DNA of 64,000 bases from Planctomycetota bacterium (GTDB lineage Bacteria; Planctomycetota; UBA1135; UBA2386), in the NCBI GenBank assembly GCA_025459175.1, contig JALORC010000072.1, positions 1 through 64,000 of the forward strand, read 5' to 3'. A program made the position numbers and the translations under genes. The notes under the pieces are model-generated. The model ran no database searches and was not told the origin of the DNA. It saw nothing but the letters and a program-made list of their open reading frames with translations. Shown piece by piece: positions 18,331-29,159 of the stretch (the first letter of the stretch is position 1; each line of letters begins with the position of its first letter).

Positions 18331-18626
18331 AGCGCAGTTCTGGTGGCGGCGGGCGGCCGCAGAAGCCGCGGCGGGAGATGTTCGAGTGCCCGCACTGCGG
18401 CGCCGACGTGATGATCGGCGCCAAGGTGTGTCGCGAGTGCGGCAGCGATGCCGGCACCGGCTGGCAGAGCGCGGACGAGATCGACTATGCGAAGGTCGAC
18501 ATCCCCGATGGCTATGGCGGGGACGGGGACTCGACCGCGATCGGGTCGAAGCCGCGGCCGTGGTGGTGGATCGCAGTGGCGCTGTTGGTGGCCCTGTGCC
18601 TGCTGCTGCTGGCCCTGCGTCGGTGA
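18327..18626 (+). CDS. Small zinc-ribbon protein with C-terminal membrane anchor
   Basis: 99 residues. A basic N-terminus is followed by a zinc ribbon (CPHC ... CREC, residues ~21-37), an acidic linker, and one hydrophobic segment at the end (WWWIAVALLVALCLLLLALRR). This suggests a tail-anchored inner-membrane protein with the ribbon in the cytoplasm. Its ATG overlaps the stop of the broken GH172-like gene by 4 bp (ATGA), so the two were probably translated together. No specific function can be assigned. Confidence 0.75.
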   Translation: MKRSSGGGGRPQKPRREMFECPHCGADVMIGAKVCRECGSDAGTGWQSADEIDYAKVDIPDGYGGDGDSTAIGSKPRPWWWIAVALLVALCLLLLALRR

Positions 18627-18688
18627 CGGTATGCGCCGGGAGCGGGCGGGTGCTGGTCGTGTGGCGACCGGCCCGGTGAAATGGGCAC

Positions 18689-21600
18689 ATGCTCCCGCTC
18701 GACGCCCGCCTCGATGACGAAGCCTTGCTCGACCTGTTGTTCGAACGGGCATTGACCGCAGGGGCAGCTGCCGTGTCGGTCGAACTCGAGAACTTGCTCG
18801 AGAGCCGAGGTCACTTGCGAATGCGCGCCAACGAGGTTCTGGCGCTGGCCGGCGAGCTGGCATCGATTGCGGCGCCACCGGTCACACCGCCAAAACCGGG
18901 GATTCAAGCCCTGGTCGGCGGGTTCCGGGTCGTCGCCGAAGCCGGCCGCGGGGGGATGGGCATCGTCTATCGAGCTCGGCAGGAAGCCCTCGGCCGCGAG
19001 GTGGCGCTGAAGGTGTTGGCGCCTGCACTCAGCGCTTCGGCGCGCGCCAGGGCGCGGTTCGAGTGGGAAGCCCGCATGCTGGCGCGTGTCCGGCACCCGG
19101 CGGTAGTGGCGGTCCACGAGGTATTGACGACCCCGGACCTGTGTGCCTACGCGATGGAATGGGTCGAAGGCCGTTCGTTGGCCCAGGTGCTGCACGGTCG
19201 CCAGGAGCTGGACGTTGCGCAGGTGCTGGATCTCGGCATCGTGATCGGTGGGGCCCTTTCCGTGGTGCACGCTGCCGGCCTCGTGCATCGTGACATCAAG
19301 CCGAGCAACATCCTGCTGCGGCCAGACGGCTCGCCGGTGCTGATCGACTTCGGTCTGGCGCGTGATGCCGAGCACGACCTGCACACGGCATCCGGTGAGT
19401 TCCTGGGCACGATGGCCTATGCCGCGCCGGAGCAGATCCTGGGGCGCCACCAGGAGGTAGGGGCCAGGACCGACGTCTACGGCTTGGCCGCAACGTTGCA
19501 TGCGGCGCTCGCCGGCGGACCTCCGTTCGCCGCGGACGGCAAGGTCGGCACACCGCGGCAGGTCGAGACGGAGCGGCGTGGTGCTCTGCGGCCTCTTCAC
19601 CCCAGGATTCCCCGCGAACTCGACATCGTGCTGGACAAGGCGATGGATCCGGATCCTTCGCGGCGCTACGTGTCGGTCGCGGCGTTCGCTGACGATCTGC
19701 GGCGCATCCGCGATCTGGAACCGATCCAAGCCCGGCCCATGGCTCGCTGGCGACGATCGTGGTTGTGGCTGCGCCGCAATCCGACGGCTGTCGCGGTGGT
19801 CACGATGCTGGCTGCCGCGCTGTCGTTGACGCTGTGGCAAGCAAGTGCCGTGGATCTGGCCCGCCGAGGCACTGAGCGGCACTTCGAGCGTGCCCAGCGC
19901 GCCGTCTGGCAGCTGACCCTGCTGGCACGTGACGAGTTGCTGGACATCGCCGGCGCCGCCGAACAGCGGCAGAATCTGTTGCGCAGCGCACTGAGCTTCT
20001 ATCGGGATGTTGCCTCGGATGTGGGGCCAGACCCGCGCATCCGCTTGCCGTGGGCGGTCGCACGCGCTCAGGCCGGACGGTTGCACAAGGAGCTCGGCGA
20101 CCTGGCTGCAGCCCGCACCGAGTTGACCCGGGCGCTGTCGCAGTTGGGGCCGGCCGTCGCTGGCCCGGATCCTGATCAGGTGCTGTTGGCGGCACATGCA
20201 GAGGCCCAGCGGGACCTGGCGGCGACGGAGCTCGATGCGGGCGATCTCGCCGCTGCCGAAACGGCCGCCAAGCTGGCAATGGCGAGCTACGAACGCCTCG
20301 TGGACGGGCTGACGCGGAGTTGGGAACAGGTCTCGGAACTGCTTTCGATCCGGGCTGCGATCGAGTTCCACAGCGCTCGTTGGTCCGAGCTCGAGCTCAC
20401 CCTCGCCGGCCATGCCGAGCTGTTGACGCAGGTGTCCGAGTCCGCCAACGCCATCGATCTGGCCGCGGCGCGGGCGGGGATTGCCGGAAAACGAGCCGCT
20501 GCCGCGTGTCGCCAGGATCGTCTCGTGGACGCTCGCGGCCACCTCGAATCAGCCTTGCGTGAGCGCCGCACCATTGCGGCGGCCAGGCCTGCGTCGTTGT
20601 CGGCACGCTCGGAGCTGGCGACCGCGCTCCTCCGGCATGCCGAGTTGCTGGTGCTCCTCGCCGAGGCGCCCGGGGCGCGAACCAGCGCCGTCGAGGCGAT
20701 GGACCTGTTCGAGTCGCTGAAGCGCGACTCCCCCGGCAGCATCGAAGTGCGAGAGGGGCTGGCGGGAGCCAAGGCGCTGGTCGCCGAGCTCGACGGGCAG
20801 CCGGCGCCAGCCAGCTCGTCGCGTGACGAGGTGAAGCGTTTGCTCGCGGCCGTGCGCGCGGCACGCGCCAAGGGCGACGAAAGGTCCGAGTTGGCGGGGC
20901 TGCAGCAGTTCTTCGCGAAGTTCGACCCGCAAGCCGTCGAGAGCTGGAAAGACGTCGAGATCGCGCTGCGGGAATTGCAGAAGCTGCTGCGAAAGCCCGG
21001 GGACTACCGGGAATTGCTGATCGCGGTGACGAGCTGGCCAGCGCAGCTGCAAGCGATGGGTCCGCCGCCCGAGCAGGTGGCCCGCAACTTCGGAGCGCTG
21101 TGGTTGCGGCGCGCGGTGTCGTCGCTGCTGCGCGGGGACGGCGCAGATGCGGAGTACGCCGCGACTGCGGGGTTGCCGCTGCTGCCGACGGACCTCCGAC
21201 CACAAGCGCAGCAGCTGCAAGTCGAAGCGGTGATCATGCACGATCCAGGTCGAGGCTGGCGCGCCGTGCAGGAACTTCGGGATCCGGCCGGGGATCTCGA
21301 TCGGGTGCTGGATGCGAGCCACAGCTGGCGCATCGGAACCTGGCACCGACTCGCCGGCACTGCGCACCGTGCGCTCGGTCAGGGCGAGCAGTGTCGGCGC
21401 AGCTTGGCGCAGGCGCTGGCGTCGTTCGAGACCGCGAGAAGGGACCTTTCCACCGACCCTGGGCTGGCCGCGGAGTGGGTTCGTACCTCGATCGATCTTG
21501 CCGTCATGGATGCCGCGACGTCGTCCGTTCCGCAGGATCTGACGGCGGCGCTCGAAGCGCTCCGGGCGTTGAGTAAACGAGCCCCCATCGGACCGGAGCT

Positions 21601-21706
21601 GCGGCACGTGCGCCTGGCGTTGAGCCAGCTCGCAGTACTGCCGGCAACATCGCTGGTCGCCGGGGCCCAGGCATTGCGCGACGAGCTGCTGGCAGCGAAC
21701 AAGTAG
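18689..21706 (+). CDS. Transmembrane Ser/Thr protein kinase with TPR-like C-terminal half
   Basis: 1005 residues. Hanks-type kinase domain at ~79-345: Gly-rich loop GRGGMG (86-91), catalytic Lys108 in VALKVL, HRDIKPSN (200-207) with Asp202, DFG (220-222), APE (246-248). All essential residues are present, so it should be active. A single transmembrane segment (~365-385) precedes ~600 residues of helical, TPR-like repeats (GDLAAARTELTRAL, GDLAAAETAAKLAMASYERL), the usual layout of planctomycete kinases. An N-terminal ~70-residue helical region precedes the kinase. The nearby ECF sigma factor (22990-23607) suggests a signalling pair, as described for planctomycete STK-associated ECF groups, though they are not in one operon. 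Confidence 0.93.
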   Translation: MLPLDARLDDEALLDLLFERALTAGAAAVSVELENLLESRGHLRMRANEVLALAGELASIAAPPVTPPKPGIQALVGGFRVVAEAGRGGMGIVYRARQEALGREVALKVLAPALSASARARARFEWEARMLARVRHPAVVAVHEVLTTPDLCAYAMEWVEGRSLAQVLHGRQELDVAQVLDLGIVIGGALSVVHAAGLVHRDIKPSNILLRPDGSPVLIDFGLARDAEHDLHTASGEFLGTMAYAAPEQILGRHQEVGARTDVYGLAATLHAALAGGPPFAADGKVGTPRQVETERRGALRPLHPRIPRELDIVLDKAMDPDPSRRYVSVAAFADDLRRIRDLEPIQARPMARWRRSWLWLRRNPTAVAVVTMLAAALSLTLWQASAVDLARRGTERHFERAQRAVWQLTLLARDELLDIAGAAEQRQNLLRSALSFYRDVASDVGPDPRIRLPWAVARAQAGRLHKELGDLAAARTELTRALSQLGPAVAGPDPDQVLLAAHAEAQRDLAATELDAGDLAAAETAAKLAMASYERLVDGLTRSWEQVSELLSIRAAIEFHSARWSELELTLAGHAELLTQVSESANAIDLAAARAGIAGKRAAAACRQDRLVDARGHLESALRERRTIAAARPASLSARSELATALLRHAELLVLLAEAPGARTSAVEAMDLFESLKRDSPGSIEVREGLAGAKALVAELDGQPAPASSSRDEVKRLLAAVRAARAKGDERSELAGLQQFFAKFDPQAVESWKDVEIALRELQKLLRKPGDYRELLIAVTSWPAQLQAMGPPPEQVARNFGALWLRRAVSSLLRGDGADAEYAATAGLPLLPTDLRPQAQQLQVEAVIMHDPGRGWRAVQELRDPAGDLDRVLDASHSWRIGTWHRLAGTAHRALGQGEQCRRSLAQALASFETARRDLSTDPGLAAEWVRTSIDLAVMDAATSSVPQDLTAALEALRALSKRAPIGPELRHVRLALSQLAVLPATSLVAGAQALRDELLAANK

Positions 21707-21729
21707 ATCCGGCGGCTCCAGGCCTGGGT

Positions 21730-22827
21730 TCACGAGAGCAGGTCCGCGATCTCGACCTTCGTGCGTTCGTCCCACAGGATCTCACCGTGGTTCACGTGCA
21801 TCGTACGATGCAGGGCGAACGGCAACTTCGAGCGTTCGTTGGTCACGAGGCCATCGCCATGACCGTGCCGAAGTTCGTCGCATGGTGCGGGGATCGTCTC
21901 CGCGAAGGGGGAGATCATCGGCCATTGCATGGCGACACTGCGGTGCCGGAACGAAGGTGGCAGCAAGCGCTGCGGGACGAAACTGTCGGCGGCGTAGACA
22001 TACTGCCAGATCCGCGTCAGGGTCACGCTGGTGCCGCCGAAGGTCACATAGCGGACCCCGGGCAGGGGGGCCTCGCCGTGCGAGAGTCGGCGGAGGAACG
22101 GACTGTTGACCTGCAGATCCTGCCGGGAATCGTTCGACAGCAGCGCCGCGATCGGAGCGAAGGCCGAGCGGAGCAACGGACCCACGGCCGGGATCGCACT
22201 GAAGCCCGCGACCAGGACCTCGATCGGGACCCCAGCAGCCACACTCAGATTCGCCAATTGACTGCCATGGTGCGGACTCACGAGGGTGATGACACGCGTC
22301 AGTCGTTTGGTCAGGTCGGTGCCACCATGGTCCTTCAGGAACTTCCTCACCACCAGCCCCCCGCGGCTGTGGGCGAGCAACGCGATCGGTCGATTGCCCT
22401 CCGCGCCGCCGGTCTGCTGCACCAAGCTGGCTATCAATGCAGCAAGTTCGCGCGCGTTGTCCTCGACCGCCGAGTTCCCGCTCGCGTGCTGTGTGTAGAC
22501 CACCGTGCTGAAGCCACGCCCACGCAGGTAGGGCTGGATACCGGACACGGGCTTGCGCCGGTCGAGCTGTGGCGGGACGTCCGGCAGCGTTCCTGGCAGT
22601 GGTGGCAGCGGGTGACTGCCGTGGTTGCGAGGCTTCGGGCCCGGTCCTTCGTAGTCGAAGTTGAGCCCCAGATAGCCGGGGTCGGTCCAAGCCTCGGACC
22701 GGCCGCCCTGGCCGTGGACCATGACGACGATCGGTTGTTCGAGCTTGCGTGAGTCGTCGAACGAGCCCCGGCCCGTTCGAGGCCTGCCGCCGTGCGCATG
22801 GCGGAAGGTGATGGTGGATACTGGCAT
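21730..22827 (-). CDS. Lipase-like alpha/beta hydrolase
   Basis: 365 residues from the ATG at 22827 (a further in-frame ATG at 22947 adds 40 low-complexity residues). The alpha/beta-hydrolase pattern is complete: oxyanion-hole strand IVVMVHGQGG (33-42), nucleophile elbow AHSRGG with Ser154, likely acid Asp325 in GHGDGLV and His347 in VNHGEIL. The HSRGG elbow and SPHHGSQLA match triacylglycerol lipases/PGAP1-like esterases. No signal peptide is seen, so it probably acts in the cytoplasm. It lies 162 bp downstream of the ECF sigma factor gene on the same strand and may be a direct target or operon partner. Confidence 0.85.
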   Translation of the reverse strand: MPVSTITFRHAHGGRPRTGRGSFDDSRKLEQPIVVMVHGQGGRSEAWTDPGYLGLNFDYEGPGPKPRNHGSHPLPPLPGTLPDVPPQLDRRKPVSGIQPYLRGRGFSTVVYTQHASGNSAVEDNARELAALIASLVQQTGGAEGNRPIALLAHSRGGLVVRKFLKDHGGTDLTKRLTRVITLVSPHHGSQLANLSVAAGVPIEVLVAGFSAIPAVGPLLRSAFAPIAALLSNDSRQDLQVNSPFLRRLSHGEAPLPGVRYVTFGGTSVTLTRIWQYVYAADSFVPQRLLPPSFRHRSVAMQWPMISPFAETIPAPCDELRHGHGDGLVTNERSKLPFALHRTMHVNHGEILWDERTKVEIADLLS

Positions 22828-22989
22828 GTGCTGGCTCTGTTGGTTCTCGTTTGGTGCGGCCGGTCTTGTTTCACCGGAACCGCAACGAACCAACGGAATC
22901 GCCGTGCTGCTCCGTCGCGATCTCCAGCAAATCCACCCAACGAGCACGCATGTGTCGCTGCGCGGCCGCCTTCCCGTGCCCGGGCCGAA

Positions 22990-23607
22990 TCAGGACGGCG
23001 CGTCGGTGGCGCCGGTCTTCGAACCCCCGGTGGAGCTGTCGTGCGCCTTCAATCGCATCGCATACAGCTCGGCACCCTTGCGAAAGCGGTGTCGGAGCGC
23101 CGATTCCCCGAGTCCCAACCTGGTGGCGATCTCGGGCATGCTGAGTTCCTCGAACAGCCGCAGCCGGACCACATCCCGGAGGTCGTCCGGCAGGGACTCC
23201 AAAGCCTCCGCCAGGGCCTGCGCTCGTTCCCGGCGCGCTGCCAGGCGACTCGGCGTCGTGCTGCTCCAGGGTTCGACGTCGGGCGTGGACGAGTCGCCAA
23301 CGGCGATCGACTGTGTGCGACGGACATCGCGCTTCTGCGCGTTGAGGTAGTCCCGATGATCCTCGACCGTGCGCTCGGCGATCGTGAGCAGCCAGCGGCG
23401 GAACGCAGCCGGGCCTTCCCATTGCACCGAGTGTCGGTGTGCCCACGCGCGCAGCAAGGTCTCCTGCAGCACATCCTCTTCGCTGATCCGTTGCCGCATG
23501 ACGGCGCCAAGCCGCATGCGGATGGCGACCAGCATCGCATCCGGGTTGGCCGATTCGACCGCGTGGGACCAAGCGTCGGGATCACACAGAGGAGAGGCCT
23601 CGGACAT
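22990..23607 (-). CDS. ECF-family RNA polymerase sigma factor
   Basis: 205 residues with sigma-70 region 2 (about 25-95: SEEDVLQETLLRAWAH, FRRWLLTIAERTVEDHRDY) and region 4 (about 130-185: LESLPDDLRDVVRLRLFEELSMPEIATRLGL, helix-turn-helix). Region 3 is absent, typical of ECF factors, which redirect RNA polymerase to stress or envelope promoters. No anti-sigma factor is adjacent. A Ser/Thr kinase on the opposite strand about 1.3 kb away may regulate it by phosphorylation, as proposed for planctomycete ECFs. Confidence 0.92.
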   Translation of the reverse strand: MSEASPLCDPDAWSHAVESANPDAMLVAIRMRLGAVMRQRISEEDVLQETLLRAWAHRHSVQWEGPAAFRRWLLTIAERTVEDHRDYLNAQKRDVRRTQSIAVGDSSTPDVEPWSSTTPSRLAARRERAQALAEALESLPDDLRDVVRLRLFEELSMPEIATRLGLGESALRHRFRKGAELYAMRLKAHDSSTGGSKTGATDAPS

Positions 23608-23721
23608 TGCCGGGCAGACCGTAACGAACTGTGGATTCGGCGCCCAGGGGGGCCTGGCGAACGATGGCCCGGAGTCGAGAGTGGATCGGTCGGGGCGCAG
23701 CGCCTGGCTGGGCTCGTTCGC

Positions 23722-25545
23722 TCAGAACTGCACGCGCCAGGCGTTGCTCGCCGGCAGCGGGAAGGTGCCGCCGTTCAGGTTCAGCACCACACTCTGGAAC
23801 CAGTACGCCAGACCCTGCAGCGCCGGATCGATCGGCCCGTAGTCGGCGCGGGCGATCCCCGTCACCGGATCGTGCAGATAGACACTCGGATCAACGACCA
23901 GGTCCGCGAACTGGTTGCCGATCAGCAGGCTCGCCACCCCCGGCGCCACACTCGGGCTCGGCGTCTGGCTCAACGTCACGATCGACAGCGCCTGTCCGTT
24001 GGCCAGCCCCGAGTGCATCACCACGTGCGTCGTGTAGAAGCTCGGGATCGCCGCTTCGGCGAACAACCGCGGCACGGTCGGCGCCACCAGCTGCAGCTGG
24101 ATCGTGTTGCTCTGGATCGCCGGGTTGTAGACGAAGCAGTTGTAGACGCCGGCCGCCTGGCCCGGCCGCGGGTGGAACTCGACGTGCTGGTTGTCGATGA
24201 CGCGGAACCAGCCGTCGTTCCAGCGGCTCGCATCGTGGCCGCCGGTCAGGTCCCAGTTCAGGCTGACGAGCTCGGTCCAGGCGAGGTTGTCACCCTGCAG
24301 CACGATGCCCTGGTCGGTCAACGTCGGCAGGCTCGGCATCGTGGTCGGCACCACGAGGCTCGGGAACGGCAGCACCGGGAACACCGCCGTGAGCCCGAAC
24401 AGTTCCATCGGTCCCGTGATCGCCAGCGTGCGCGCGGTCGGCTGCGTCTGCACCGTGGCGGCGAAGCGACCGAAGAAGCCGAAGTAGGTGTTGGTCTGGT
24501 TGGCGCCGCCACCGACCTGGAACGCCTTGGTCGGCGCCAGCGTGATGTCGCCACCCGCGTTGAGGCCGGTGCCGACCAGCGAACCGGTGACCGTCGTGTA
24601 GTAGTGCCAGTGGGTCGGATTCATCGTGCCGCCGTTCGCGACGTAGGCCGACGGCAGCATCTGCAGCACAGGACTGCCGGCCGGCGGGTGCCCGGGCTGG
24701 CCCGGCGTGAGCCGGTTCTGCAGCTGCAGCGACACGTTCCAGCTGTCGTTCAGAGCGCTGATGCGCGCCAGCGTGCCCTGCAGCTCGGCATGGCCGTCGC
24801 CGAACTCGGTGAAGTCGGCGGCCGGCACGAACACGTAGTCGCTGCCGACGCCCGGCAGCACCATCGCGCGCCCGGCCGGCAGCGTCGTGCGCAGCGGATC
24901 GGGCTGTGGGTGCGTGGTGTCCTCGGCGTGGTCCGGTTGGAAGTCGAGGATCAGCTCGACCGGTCCCGTCACCGCGACCGGGTTCGGCAGCTGGCGCGTG
25001 ATCGTGGCCGCGAAGCGCGCGAGCAGGCCGTCATTGCGATTGCGGTTGTTGGCGCCCACGCCGAGCTGGATCGGCGCCGAGCTGCTCAGCGACAGCACGA
25101 GTCCATCGAGGTCGCGCACCCCGGTCAGCGTGCCGGTGGCCGCGGTGTAGTAGACGAACGACGACGGCGCGATCGGCCCCGTCGGCACGTAGTTGCCGGG
25201 CAGCAGCCCGAGACTGGGGGCGCCGGCGGGTGGGAAGCCGGGATTGCCGTTCTGCAGCTTGCCGGTGAACGTGATGTCGAGCAGGAACGCCGAGTAGATG
25301 CTGCTGTCGCTGAACACGCGCCCGGTGAGCCGCGCGGTGCCGTTGCTGCGCTGCACGAACTGACCACCGCCGGCGATCACGAAGTCCTCGAGCAGGCCGG
25401 GCACCTTCAGCATTGCGCCGCCGACTAGCGCCGAGTGCGCGGGATCATTGGCGGCGTGGCGGGTGGCGCGGTAGCTGGTCTGCGCGGTGGCGAACAGCGC
25501 GGTGACGACGAGTACGAACGGGACGCGCAGGGCGTATTGGACCAT
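23722..25545 (-). CDS. Secreted protein with duplicated ~160-residue beta module
   Basis: 607 residues from the ATG at 25545 (signal MVQYALRVPFVLVVTALFATAQ). The N-terminal two-thirds hold two copies of one module. Each contains a PG..P.AG.P.L..LP..Y motif followed by a YYT.(A/V)TG.L.G pair, then a GGGAN.TN or GVGANN.N block, RFAAT and a closing (V/I)TGP(V/M)EL. The C-terminal third is a different beta region ending NAWRVQF. No catalytic motif is recognised. I infer an exported structural or binding protein; the module matches nothing I know. The EEP hydrolase gene lies upstream on the same strand, 205 bp away. Confidence 0.78.
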   Translation of the reverse strand: MVQYALRVPFVLVVTALFATAQTSYRATRHAANDPAHSALVGGAMLKVPGLLEDFVIAGGGQFVQRSNGTARLTGRVFSDSSIYSAFLLDITFTGKLQNGNPGFPPAGAPSLGLLPGNYVPTGPIAPSSFVYYTAATGTLTGVRDLDGLVLSLSSSAPIQLGVGANNRNRNDGLLARFAATITRQLPNPVAVTGPVELILDFQPDHAEDTTHPQPDPLRTTLPAGRAMVLPGVGSDYVFVPAADFTEFGDGHAELQGTLARISALNDSWNVSLQLQNRLTPGQPGHPPAGSPVLQMLPSAYVANGGTMNPTHWHYYTTVTGSLVGTGLNAGGDITLAPTKAFQVGGGANQTNTYFGFFGRFAATVQTQPTARTLAITGPMELFGLTAVFPVLPFPSLVVPTTMPSLPTLTDQGIVLQGDNLAWTELVSLNWDLTGGHDASRWNDGWFRVIDNQHVEFHPRPGQAAGVYNCFVYNPAIQSNTIQLQLVAPTVPRLFAEAAIPSFYTTHVVMHSGLANGQALSIVTLSQTPSPSVAPGVASLLIGNQFADLVVDPSVYLHDPVTGIARADYGPIDPALQGLAYWFQSVVLNLNGGTFPLPASNAWRVQF

Positions 25546-25750
25546 GGCAGCGAGGACCGACTCGGTTGCTGCGAAGGCAGCGACGAGACGGACCAGTAGC
25601 CAAGGGTAGCGCGCCAGGCGGCGCGTGCGGTCCACAGCAACCTTGGGCCGCTCGGCTCGGCATCTTGGCGCGCGGAAGCCGCGCTGCGAACGACCCGTTG
25701 CGCTGCGCCGGACGTGGCTCGGAATGAGCCTTCGTGCCGGGGCTTGATGG

Positions 25751-26982
25751 TCAGCGAGTCAGCTGCAGCTGCGCGACCTGGTGCATCGGAACGGCGGTCG
25801 TCTCACCACGTTCGGTGCGCAGCACGATCCATCCGTTCTGGTCATTCGCCGCCGGCAGCTCCTGCACCAGCTCGCCGCGGAACTGCTCGCTGCGGATCGT
25901 GAAGACGGTCACCGTGGTGCCGATGCGCGGCGGCCAGGTGCCGCGGCGCACGATCGGACCCGTGACCGGCGCGCCGGGCGGCCGCTTGCTCGGCGGCAGC
26001 ACGTGCTCGGCAGGTTCGCGGCGGAACGTCGCCGCCGCATCGTCGTCACCCTGACCAAGCAGCTTGACGACCACCGGGAAGTGGTCGCTGTAGGTCTGCC
26101 GCCACGCTTCCTTGCTCATGCCGTCGAAGTCGCCGTCGACCGCGAACGAGTCGCGCACCAGCTCGCGACACGCGGTGGTGACGACCACCTGATCGATCGG
26201 ATCGGCGAAGTGCATGATGGTCGGCATCGGCGCCTTCGGCTCGACGTAGGCCATCGCGCCACTGCGCTCGAACAGCTGCTCCGGTTCGGTGCCGAACGTG
26301 CTGTTGAAGTCGCCGAGCAGCACGATGTCCTGGTCCTCGGCCGCGTCCTTGTGCAGCGTCTCGAGCCAGCCCGACAGCAGCGTCGCCTCGAGTCGGCGCT
26401 TGCTGGCGTCCTCGGCCTTCTGACCCGCCTTCAGGTGCACGGTGACGACGCGGAAGTCGCAGCCGCTCGCGCGATGGCGGAAGCCCGCGGTGACCGGCAC
26501 GCGGTGGAAGATCGGCAGCCCTTCCTGTTCGCGCGGCAGCGCCAGCAGCTCCTCGGCGAACAGCAGGTCGACAACGGCGCGGTCGTACAGGAAGCCGATC
26601 CGCTGCGCGGTCTTGCCGTCGTCCCAGCCGCCGCTGGTGCCGAGCACGACCTCCCAGCTCGGTGCCGCCGCCGCCGCGACCTTGCGCAGCGTCGCTTCGT
26701 CGTTGACCTCCTGCACCGCGAGCACGCAGACCCCGAGCTCGGTGATCTTCTTGCCGATCGCCTGCAGGTCGGCGTCGGTGCGCAGCGGCAGGTTGTTGCG
26801 GTAGTTGCCGTCGGCGCCGAGGAACTCGAGGTTCCAGGTGCCGATCTTGAACTCGACCCCGAGCCGCTTCTGGCCGGGGCCCGCTTCGGGCGAGATCGGC
26901 GCCTGCGCCGGCGTGAGGCACGCGAATGCGAAGCTGGCCACGGCGGCCAGCGCGGCCGGGACGAACGGGAACAGGGCGCGGT

Positions 26983-26986
<4 letters not shown>
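25751..26986 (-). CDS. Exported endonuclease/exonuclease/phosphatase (EEP) family hydrolase
   Basis: 411 residues with signal peptide (ALAAVASFAFACLTPAQA). EEP catalytic set: Asn52 in GTWNLEF, Glu93 in VQEVND, His184 in VTVHLK, Asp226 and Asn228 in GDFNS, Asp265 in PIDQVVV, and Asp301-His302 in YSDHFP. Residues after ~325 form a short extra beta domain. Substrate could be nucleic acid, inositol phosphate or phospholipid; secretion argues for a scavenging role. Its ATG overlaps the tgt stop by 4 bp (ATGA), so the two are translationally coupled although functionally unlike. Confidence 0.87.
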
Positions 26987-28065
<1,079 letters not shown>

Positions 28066-28099
28066 GCGGTGGGGAAGGTGGGGCGGAGTGGGGCGTGGT

Positions 28100-29107
28100 T
28101 CACGCGAACGGCAGCTCGCCGGGGCGCGTCTTCGGCCGCTCGAGACCGAGGTGGTCGTAGGCCGCGGCGGTCGCGGTGCGGCCGCGCGGCGTGCGCGCCA
28201 ACAGGCCGCAGCGGATCAGGTGCGGCTCGAGCACGTCCTCGAGCGTGTCCTCGGCTTCGTCGAGCATCGCCGCCAGCGTCTTCAGGCCGATCGCATCGCC
28301 GCGCTGCACCAGCGCGCGCAGCAGCTTGCGGTCGACCTCCTCGAGGCCGAGGTGGTCGATGCGCAGCCGCTGCAGGCCTTCGGTCGCCGCGTCGGCGTCG
28401 ATCTCGGGCTTCTGCTGGATCTGCGCCAGATCGCGCACGCGGCGCAGGATGCGCAGCGCGACGCGCGGCGTGCCGCGGCTGCGCGCCGCACACAACGATG
28501 CGGCGGCGGGGGCGAGCTTGACCTGCAGGCGCACGGCGGCGCGCAGCAGGATCTGCTCGAGGTCGGCACTCGGGTACGGCTCCAGCCGTTCGACGATGCC
28601 GAAGCGCGAACGGAACGCCGCGGTCAGCAGCCCCTCGCGGGTGGTGGCGCCGACCAGCGTGAACGGCTGCACGCCGAGGCGCACGCTGCGGCCGCTCGGG
28701 CCCGGATCGAGCACGACGTCGATCGCGTGGTCCTCCATCGCCGAGTACAGGTATTCCTCGAGCGTCTTCGGCAGCCGGTGGATCTCGTCGATGAACAGCA
28801 CCTGGTCGCGCTTGAGCCGGGTCAGCGTGCCGGCGAGGTCCTTCGGCGCGCCGAGCGCCGGCCCCGAAGTGAGCACGATGTCGGCGCCCATGCCCATCGC
28901 GATCAGGTGGGCGAGCGTGGTCTTGCCGAGGCCGGGCGGGCCGCACAGCAGCACGTGGTCGAGTGGTTCCTGGCGCTCGCGGGCGGCGGCGATCGCGATG
29001 CGCAGGTTGTCGCGGATCTGTTCCTGGCCGACGAACTCACCGAACGTGGTCGGGCGCAGGCTGCGATCGAACTCGCGCTCGTTCGGGTCGGGCGTGTGGA
29101 ACACCAT
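28100..29107 (-). CDS. ruvB: Holliday junction branch-migration helicase RuvB
   Basis: 335 residues. Walker A GPPGLGKT (56-63), Walker B LFIDEIHRL (104-112), sensor region TLVGATTREG and C-terminal winged-helix tail (RTPRGRTATAAAYDHLG). RuvB is the hexameric motor of RuvABC in recombinational repair. ruvA and ruvC are not in the window. The in-frame upstream ATG at 29218 adds residues unlike RuvB, so the ATG at 29107 is chosen. First gene of the ruvB-tgt-EEP operon; divergent from the haemoglobin gene with 52 bp between starts. Confidence 0.96.
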   Translation of the reverse strand: MVFHTPDPNEREFDRSLRPTTFGEFVGQEQIRDNLRIAIAAARERQEPLDHVLLCGPPGLGKTTLAHLIAMGMGADIVLTSGPALGAPKDLAGTLTRLKRDQVLFIDEIHRLPKTLEEYLYSAMEDHAIDVVLDPGPSGRSVRLGVQPFTLVGATTREGLLTAAFRSRFGIVERLEPYPSADLEQILLRAAVRLQVKLAPAAASLCAARSRGTPRVALRILRRVRDLAQIQQKPEIDADAATEGLQRLRIDHLGLEEVDRKLLRALVQRGDAIGLKTLAAMLDEAEDTLEDVLEPHLIRCGLLARTPRGRTATAAAYDHLGLERPKTRPGELPFA

Positions 29108-29159
29108 GGGGCGCCGGGATCGTACTTGCGTCCGCGCGCGGATCCACCACGCTGGTGGC

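Noticed and set aside
22792-25428. Long plus-strand frame (878 residues)
   Set aside because: Arg/His/Asp-rich composition typical of antisense of high-GC genes; the minus strand has the sigma factor and a signal-peptide protein.
25546-25750. Extra small gene between the EEP hydrolase and the duplicated-module protein
   Set aside because: Short frames here have no start with support and no family similarity.
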